Assembly (NCBI GenBank): GCA_964373815.1
Contig: CAYJWI010000021.1
Coordinates: forward strand, 1 to 16,824
Direction of reading: 5' to 3'
Source: UBA10205 sp964373815
GTDB taxonomy: Archaea > Iainarchaeota > Iainarchaeia > Iainarchaeales > Iainarchaeaceae
DNA length: 16,824 nucleotides
The position numbers and the translations under genes are program-made. The notes under the pieces are model-generated. The model was not told where the DNA came from. It saw only the letters and a program-made list of their open reading frames with translations, and ran no database searches. The number at the start of each line of letters is the position of its first letter. The stretch's first letter is position 1. Below are positions 14,238 through 16,824 of the stretch, one piece after another.

Positions 14238-14878
14238 AAGAAACCGCCTTCTTCGGTTGCAGTGCCTTTGTGCACAATGTTCCCCACGCTCGTCTTGTTT
14301 GCCTTGCAGATGGCGGAATTGCAGGCAATGACATAGAGGCTCGATTCCCCGCCCTGCACTTCCTTCACCATTTCAAGCGAATCTACAGGCACTAATGCCT
14401 GCGGGTCGAGGAATATTTCATCGGAGCGCGAAACGCCGCCGGTGTATGAAGTGCCGTCGTAATCCTGCGCGTAGAGGAAAAGCCCCGCCTTTGTCCTGAA
14501 GCTGCTTGCGGCGATTGATTTTGCCTTGTACTCGGAATTCTCTATTGATTTCTTGAGCTCCTCGCGCGGGTAGACGGAGAAAATCAGCGTGTTCACGTTC
14601 TCGCCGCCGCTCCTTATAACTTTCTTGGAGATCTTTAGCACGTAGTAAAAATTCCCCCCGGCGATGCTAAGCTCTCCCGGAAGCGCCTGTGAATCACTGA
14701 AGCAGTAGCTGGGCGAGCTTGCGAGCGCGAACGCCCTCTCATTTAGCCGCAAGGAAAGCTCCTCCGCCTCCTTCACTTTCGCGATGTCGCCAAGGCCGAA
14801 GGAAAAAAAGGAAACAATGGCGAAAATCGCGGTGACAAGTATCAGCAGGTTCAGCTTGCTCAGGATGAAGTCAAGCAT
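14231..14878 (-). CDS. N-terminally anchored extracytoplasmic protein of the pilin-like operon
   Basis: This 215-residue protein begins M-L-D-F-I-L-S-K-L-N-L-L-I-L-V and has one N-terminal membrane helix (about 8-29), then an amphipathic helix and a strand-rich domain with several cysteines. No K-G-Q motif is present, so it may stay anchored rather than be processed like its neighbours. The ATG at 14878 overlaps the upstream stop as TAATG with a GGCGGTG motif just before it, which makes it preferable to the in-frame ATG nine codons earlier. The shape (helix plus globular head) and the operon suggest a pilin-like or minor pilin component. No specific family was recognised. Confidence 0.75.
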   Translation of the reverse strand: MLDFILSKLNLLILVTAIFAIVSFFSFGLGDIAKVKEAEELSLRLNERAFALASSPSYCFSDSQALPGELSIAGGNFYYVLKISKKVIRSGGENVNTLIFSVYPREELKKSIENSEYKAKSIAASSFRTKAGLFLYAQDYDGTSYTGGVSRSDEIFLDPQALVPVDSLEMVKEVQGGESSLYVIACNSAICKANKTSVGNIVHKGTATEEGGFFC

Positions 14879-15435
14879 TACACCGCCTTCCTCTTGTAGG
14901 CGCACACAATCGGCGCGCTGCTGAAAAGGTTGGACTGGCGCACAAGCGTGTACTGGCCTGGGCCGATTCCTTGCGCTATGTTTTTCCAGTCGGCTATTTC
15001 ATAGCCATTTGAAGGCTCGAGCGAGCGGGTATCGCACGGCTCGCCTTCAGGGAAAGTGGTCGCGGAAGAGATGCGCAGGCACTTCGATTCGGTGTACTGC
15101 GGCGATGAGAACTGGAGCACTGTGCACTGCGCCTGGCTTCCGCCGCATATCGCCGAGCAGTAGGCGAGCTCGTCCCTTTCCACGATAACGAGCTTGCTGT
15201 CCGTGTCGCTAAAGCAGTTCGGCAGCCCGAAGGCGATGTTCGCCTTGGACTTGTTCTTCACGACTTCCTCTATGCCGCTGCGCATTTCCTCGAGGTTCTG
15301 GTTGAGGTTGCCCTTGCATGTCTCGGAGCTTAGCTTGTCTAGGGCATTGAAGCCTATCACAATGACAAAGCTCATCACTATCATTGCGATGAGAAGCTCG
15401 AATGGCGCGGATTCCTGTCCTTTATTTGAGGGCAT
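14878..15435 (-). CDS. Pilin-like protein with class III signal peptide (K-G-Q-E-S motif)
   Basis: First gene of the four-gene minus-strand operon, 185 residues. M-P-S-N-K-G-Q-E-S-A-P-F-E-L-L is a close match to the archaeal class III prepilin signal (K-G-Q-x-S-x-E-x-L-L), with cleavage expected between G6 and Q7. A hydrophobic helix follows to about residue 30. The extracytoplasmic part has nine cysteines, suggesting disulfide bonds. The ATG at 15435 lies 26 nt from a TATA-like box that is itself the edge of a double-hairpin repeat, so the transcript is probably leaderless. Together with the ATPase and platform genes at the left of the window it points to a type IV pilus-like system. Confidence 0.85.
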   Translation of the reverse strand: MPSNKGQESAPFELLIAMIVMSFVIVIGFNALDKLSSETCKGNLNQNLEEMRSGIEEVVKNKSKANIAFGLPNCFSDTDSKLVIVERDELAYCSAICGGSQAQCTVLQFSSPQYTESKCLRISSATTFPEGEPCDTRSLEPSNGYEIADWKNIAQGIGPGQYTLVRQSNLFSSAPIVCAYKRKAV

Positions 15436-15456
15436 GAACCAAAGAGGAAAAAGTAG

Positions 15457-15465
15457 TATTTATAG
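15457..15465 (-). promoter_or_regulatory. TATA-like box of the pilin-like operon, at the edge of the double-hairpin element
   Basis: CTATAAATA on the minus strand is centred 26 nt before the ATG at 15435. Its first bases are the outer end of the double-hairpin repeat at 15461-15555, so the repeat appears to supply part of the promoter. Confidence 0.6.
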
Positions 15466-15555
15466 CAAACGGGAAAGGTAATCCGGCTAATTTTTGCCGT
15501 TTGCTATCTAGCAGGCCGCCATAAATGCCAAAAAAACTTTCGCGGCCTGCTATAA
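15461..15555. repeat. Double-hairpin repeat element, copy 1
   Basis: Two adjacent hairpins. The left one pairs ATAGCAAACGG (15462-15472) with CCGTTTGCTAT (15497-15507), with a 24-nt loop. The right one pairs TAGCAGGCCGC (15509-15519) with GCGGCCTGCTA (15542-15552), with a 22-nt loop. The right hairpin read on the minus strand resembles the left one in outer stem and loop, so the element is an inverted pair of one unit. Its reverse complement aligns along its whole length with copy 2 at 16621-16716; the loops and the hinge TGCTAGATAGCA are conserved while the inner stems are replaced by other complementary sequences. The element lies between the pilin operon and the second toxin-antitoxin pair. 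Confidence 0.85.
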
Positions 15556-15641
15556 TCATGACTTACCGGCAATTACAATAGGCAAATGGTTATTATTTGG
15601 GCGGTTCACCAGGTTCATACAGGCTGAACAAAAGCAATAAA

Positions 15642-15695
15642 TACAATGAAACGGCAAAGGCATTGTAACTTCAGGGGAAGTCATCCGCAAGATGA
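15642..15695. promoter_or_regulatory. Two dyads upstream of the second toxin-antitoxin operon
   Basis: TACAATG (15642-15648) pairs with CATTGTA (15661-15667) around a 12-nt spacer, and TCATC (15681-15685) pairs with GATGA (15691-15695). Both lie just before the presumed TATA box and could be operators for autoregulation. The rest of 15556-15641 shows nothing recognisable apart from short GGTTCA repeats. Confidence 0.3.
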
Positions 15696-15699
15696 TATG

Positions 15700-15707
15700 C
15701 TTAAATA
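15700..15707 (+). promoter_or_regulatory. TATA-like box of the second toxin-antitoxin operon
   Basis: CTTAAATA is the same octamer as at 9432-9439, and both are followed by TTG and an AT-rich run after a short gap. Initiation about 26 nt downstream would leave an ~8-nt leader before the ATG at 15738. A second AT-rich run (TTATATAAG, 15714-15722) lies too close to that start to be its TATA box. Confidence 0.4.
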
Positions 15708-15737
15708 TTTGTATTATATAAGTTTATATGATTGAAA

Positions 15738-16013
15738 ATGGGGAATAAAACCGCTGTCCTGCACTACCCGAGGCTTGATACCGTGCTCATGATAGAACAT
15801 GCGATAAAAAAATCCAGGGACTACCCGGGCAGGACAAAGCTGTGGAAAAAACTCCCGAAGAAAGTCATGTACCAGACATACAAAATCGCCATAGATTACC
15901 TGATTCAGTCAAGGAAGGTCATGCTCACCAAGGATGAAAAACTCGTTTGGGTTTTCGCTGATTCCGCCAAGGCCAGAAAACTGATTGCGCAGAGCGTGCC
16001 GGCGCATGCATGA
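15738..16013 (+). CDS. Antitoxin-like winged-helix protein paired with a RelE/ParE-type toxin
   Basis: This 91-residue protein is basic and compact. It shows a helix-strand pattern like a small winged helix: a helix from D-T-V-L-M-I-E-H-A-I, then L-W-K-K-L-P-K-K-V-M-Y-Q-T-Y as the likely recognition region, then the wing K-V-M-L-T-K-D-E-K-L-V-W-V-F. Similar small proteins accompany RelE-type toxins in archaea, where they bind both the toxin and the operon's promoter. ATG at 15738 is chosen; a TTG two codons earlier is possible, and an ATG at 15728 is out of frame. Its last 8 nt overlap the toxin start (ATGCATGA). The antitoxin role rests mainly on this linkage. Confidence 0.65.
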   Translation: MGNKTAVLHYPRLDTVLMIEHAIKKSRDYPGRTKLWKKLPKKVMYQTYKIAIDYLIQSRKVMLTKDEKLVWVFADSAKARKLIAQSVPAHA

Positions 16014-16350
16014 AATAAGGTACGCGCCTGAGTTTGACAAAGGGTTCGGCAGATTAAGGGAAAAAGCCCTGAAAGGCGACGGCGAAGCGCGGTATTTGAT
16101 TGGAATCATAGGCAAGGCCAGCACAAAGATTGCACAGAACAGGGAAGCCGGGAAAAAGATACCGAGAAATCTATGGCCGCGGGAGTACATCCAAAAATAT
16201 GGAATCAAAAACCTCTGGAAATTCAACCTTGACTCCTATTGGAGGCTGGTGTACACAATCACAGGCGACCAAGCAAGGCTGTTTCTCATATACCTCGAAT
16301 ACATGAACCACAAGGAATATGACAGGAAATTCGGATACAGAAGAGGCTGA
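16006..16350 (+). CDS. RelE/ParE-superfamily toxin
   Basis: A 114-residue basic protein. M-H-E-I-R-Y-A-P-E-F-D-K-G-F opens with the typical strand followed by a helix of RelE/ParE toxins. The C-terminal part has the family core: L-W-K-F-N-L-D-S-Y-W-R-L-V-Y (about 70-83), a strand R-L-F-L-I-Y-L-E-Y, then N-H-K-E-Y-D-R-K-F-G-Y at the end. In RelE-like toxins the basic and aromatic residues of these segments cleave ribosome-bound mRNA. The length agrees with the family. ATG at 16006, inside the antitoxin's end, is preferred over a TTG seven codons earlier. The gene pair sits between the two double-hairpin repeats. Family assignment is good; the RelE versus ParE target is undecided. Confidence 0.8.
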   Translation: MHEIRYAPEFDKGFGRLREKALKGDGEARYLIGIIGKASTKIAQNREAGKKIPRNLWPREYIQKYGIKNLWKFNLDSYWRLVYTITGDQARLFLIYLEYMNHKEYDRKFGYRRG

Positions 16351-16382
16351 ATGATATTTCAGCCATCTCCACGGAAGCGGTT

Positions 16383-16553
16383 TTATTTATCCTTGAGAAC
16401 AGGCTGGTTCTGCACTATTTCCTGGCTCTGCTTGAACATCGGCTTTACCAGCGCGATGATGAGTATCGCCGCGATGATGAAGACGATTAGCAGGTAAACG
16501 GAGTTCCATTCCCCCTGCGCGCGCTCCTCGCGTAGAAGTTCCATCAGGCCCAT
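16383..16553 (-). CDS. Small single-span membrane protein, 56 residues
   Basis: A short open frame read by hand on the minus strand. It begins M-G-L-M-E-L-L-R-E-E-R and has one strongly hydrophobic helix (about 18-37, V-Y-L-L-I-V-F-I-I-A-A-I-L-I-I-A-L-V), then a polar tail ending L-K-D-K. Charge distribution suggests a cytoplasmic N-terminus. Support comes from a TATA-like box centred 26 nt before the ATG at 16553, the same spacing seen at other genes here, and from codon use like its neighbours. It is convergent with the RelE-like toxin, 32 nt apart. No family was recognised. It could be an accessory part of the pilus machinery or unrelated. Confidence 0.65.
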   Translation of the reverse strand: MGLMELLREERAQGEWNSVYLLIVFIIAAILIIALVKPMFKQSQEIVQNQPVLKDK

Positions 16554-16574
16554 GAAGAAATTAGGTGAAAGGGG

Positions 16575-16583
16575 GTATTAAAG
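16575..16583 (-). promoter_or_regulatory. TATA-like box for the 56-residue membrane protein
   Basis: CTTTAATAC on the minus strand is centred 26 nt before the ATG at 16553, indicating a leaderless transcript. Confidence 0.5.
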
Positions 16584-16620
16584 TTTTTGGTCAAGCGGTT
16601 CTTTTAAACTTAATTTTACC

Positions 16621-16716
16621 TATAGCAAACCATGAAAGTTTTTCGGCATTTTGCATGGTTTGCTAGATAGCAGACCTGAAAAATCACCCGAATTACTTTA
16701 TTGGTCTGCTATAATT
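16621..16716. repeat. Double-hairpin repeat element, copy 2 (inverted relative to copy 1)
   Basis: The left hairpin pairs TAGCAAACCATG (16623-16634) with CATGGTTTGCTA (16654-16665), with a 19-nt loop. The right hairpin pairs TAGCAGACC (16668-16676) with GGTCTGCTA (16703-16711), with a 26-nt loop. The hinge TGCTAGATAGCA (16662-16673) is the exact reverse complement of that in copy 1, and the short-loop hairpin is on the left here and on the right in copy 1, so the two copies face opposite ways. Loop motifs AAAGTTTTTCGGCATTTT and AAAAATCACCCGAATTAC match those of reverse-complemented copy 1, while the inner stems do not match yet remain paired. Confidence 0.85.
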
Positions 16717-16824
16717 AGCTTTGGCAAGATATGAGTGTTGAGTCTTTTTTTCCGTATATTCCTTGTATTGTTTTGTTGTATCTGAGCCAGAATAGTATGT
16801 GTGAGTTTTGCGGTGTATAGTGTG
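16717..16824. other. T-rich segment at the window end with no assured gene
   Basis: The plus strand is unusually T-rich and G/T-biased compared with the rest of the window. An ATG at 16731 opens a 29-codon frame ending TAG at 16818-16820, with two cysteines three residues apart near its end (C-E-F-C). The TATA-like end of the hairpin element lies about 20 nt before it. Too little is visible to call a gene. It may be a leader, a remnant, or the start of a compositionally different region. Confidence 0.3.

Noticed and set aside
15461..15555. Double-hairpin element as a plain transcription terminator
   Set aside because: Archaeal termination uses T-runs rather than paired hairpins, and the strongly conserved loops with covarying stems and matching inverted copy are not explained by termination.
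16731..16820. 29-codon frame with a C-x-x-C near its end
   Set aside because: Too short, T-rich and unlike the codon use of other genes; nothing but the nearby TATA-like element end supports it.

Overview
The window looks like a piece of an archaeal chromosome. Six gene starts have an AT-rich TATA-like box whose centre lies 25-28 nt upstream of the start codon, which is the spacing expected for leaderless archaeal transcripts. Gene content agrees: a PAC2-family proteasome-assembly-chaperone homologue, archaeal-type TadA/TadB/TadC secretion proteins, prepilin-like proteins with the class III K-G-Q signal motif, and two compact toxin-antitoxin pairs. Small overlapping genes, many hypothetical membrane proteins and a giant surface protein suggest a DPANN-type lineage such as Diapherotrites or Micrarchaeota. 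That placement is inference, not something the sequence proves.

Layout. Positions 1-2110 hold the end of a type IV pilus/Tad-like assembly operon: the C-terminal part of the secretion ATPase, with an in-frame TAG at the very start of the window, followed by two membrane platform proteins. Positions 2176-2919 hold the PAC2 gene, followed by two tandem 63-bp structured repeats and a silent-site-diverged copy of the last ten PAC2 codons. Positions 3129-4669 hold a membrane-anchored protein built from a 24-residue cysteine repeat and an unrecognised helical protein. Positions 4658-9247 (minus) encode a 1529-residue secreted, C-terminally anchored protein of unknown function. A PemK/MazF-type toxin with its antitoxin follows at 9461-10001. 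A divergent promoter at about 10600 serves a four-helix membrane protein (minus) and a two-gene plus-strand operon: a membrane protein with a long charged tail and a charged protein ending in a double zinc ribbon. Positions 12907-15435 (minus) are a four-gene operon of overlapping pilin-like genes. A second toxin-antitoxin pair (RelE/ParE-like toxin) lies at 15738-16350, and a 56-residue single-span membrane protein at 16383-16553 (minus).

The most unusual signal is a double-hairpin repeat present twice (15461-15555 and 16621-16716), in opposite orientations, flanking the second toxin-antitoxin pair and the small membrane gene. Each copy is a head-to-head pair of one hairpin unit. Across the four units the outer stem and the loop are conserved, while the inner stem differs every time and always stays fully complementary. 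The AT-rich ends of the element look like outward-facing TATA boxes, and one of them is positioned to drive the pilin operon.

How the genes fit together: the ATPase and platform proteins at the left and the pilin-like operon at the right could be parts of one surface-filament or secretion machine. The cysteine-repeat protein and the giant protein would sit on the outer surface. No RNA genes and no CRISPR array were seen.
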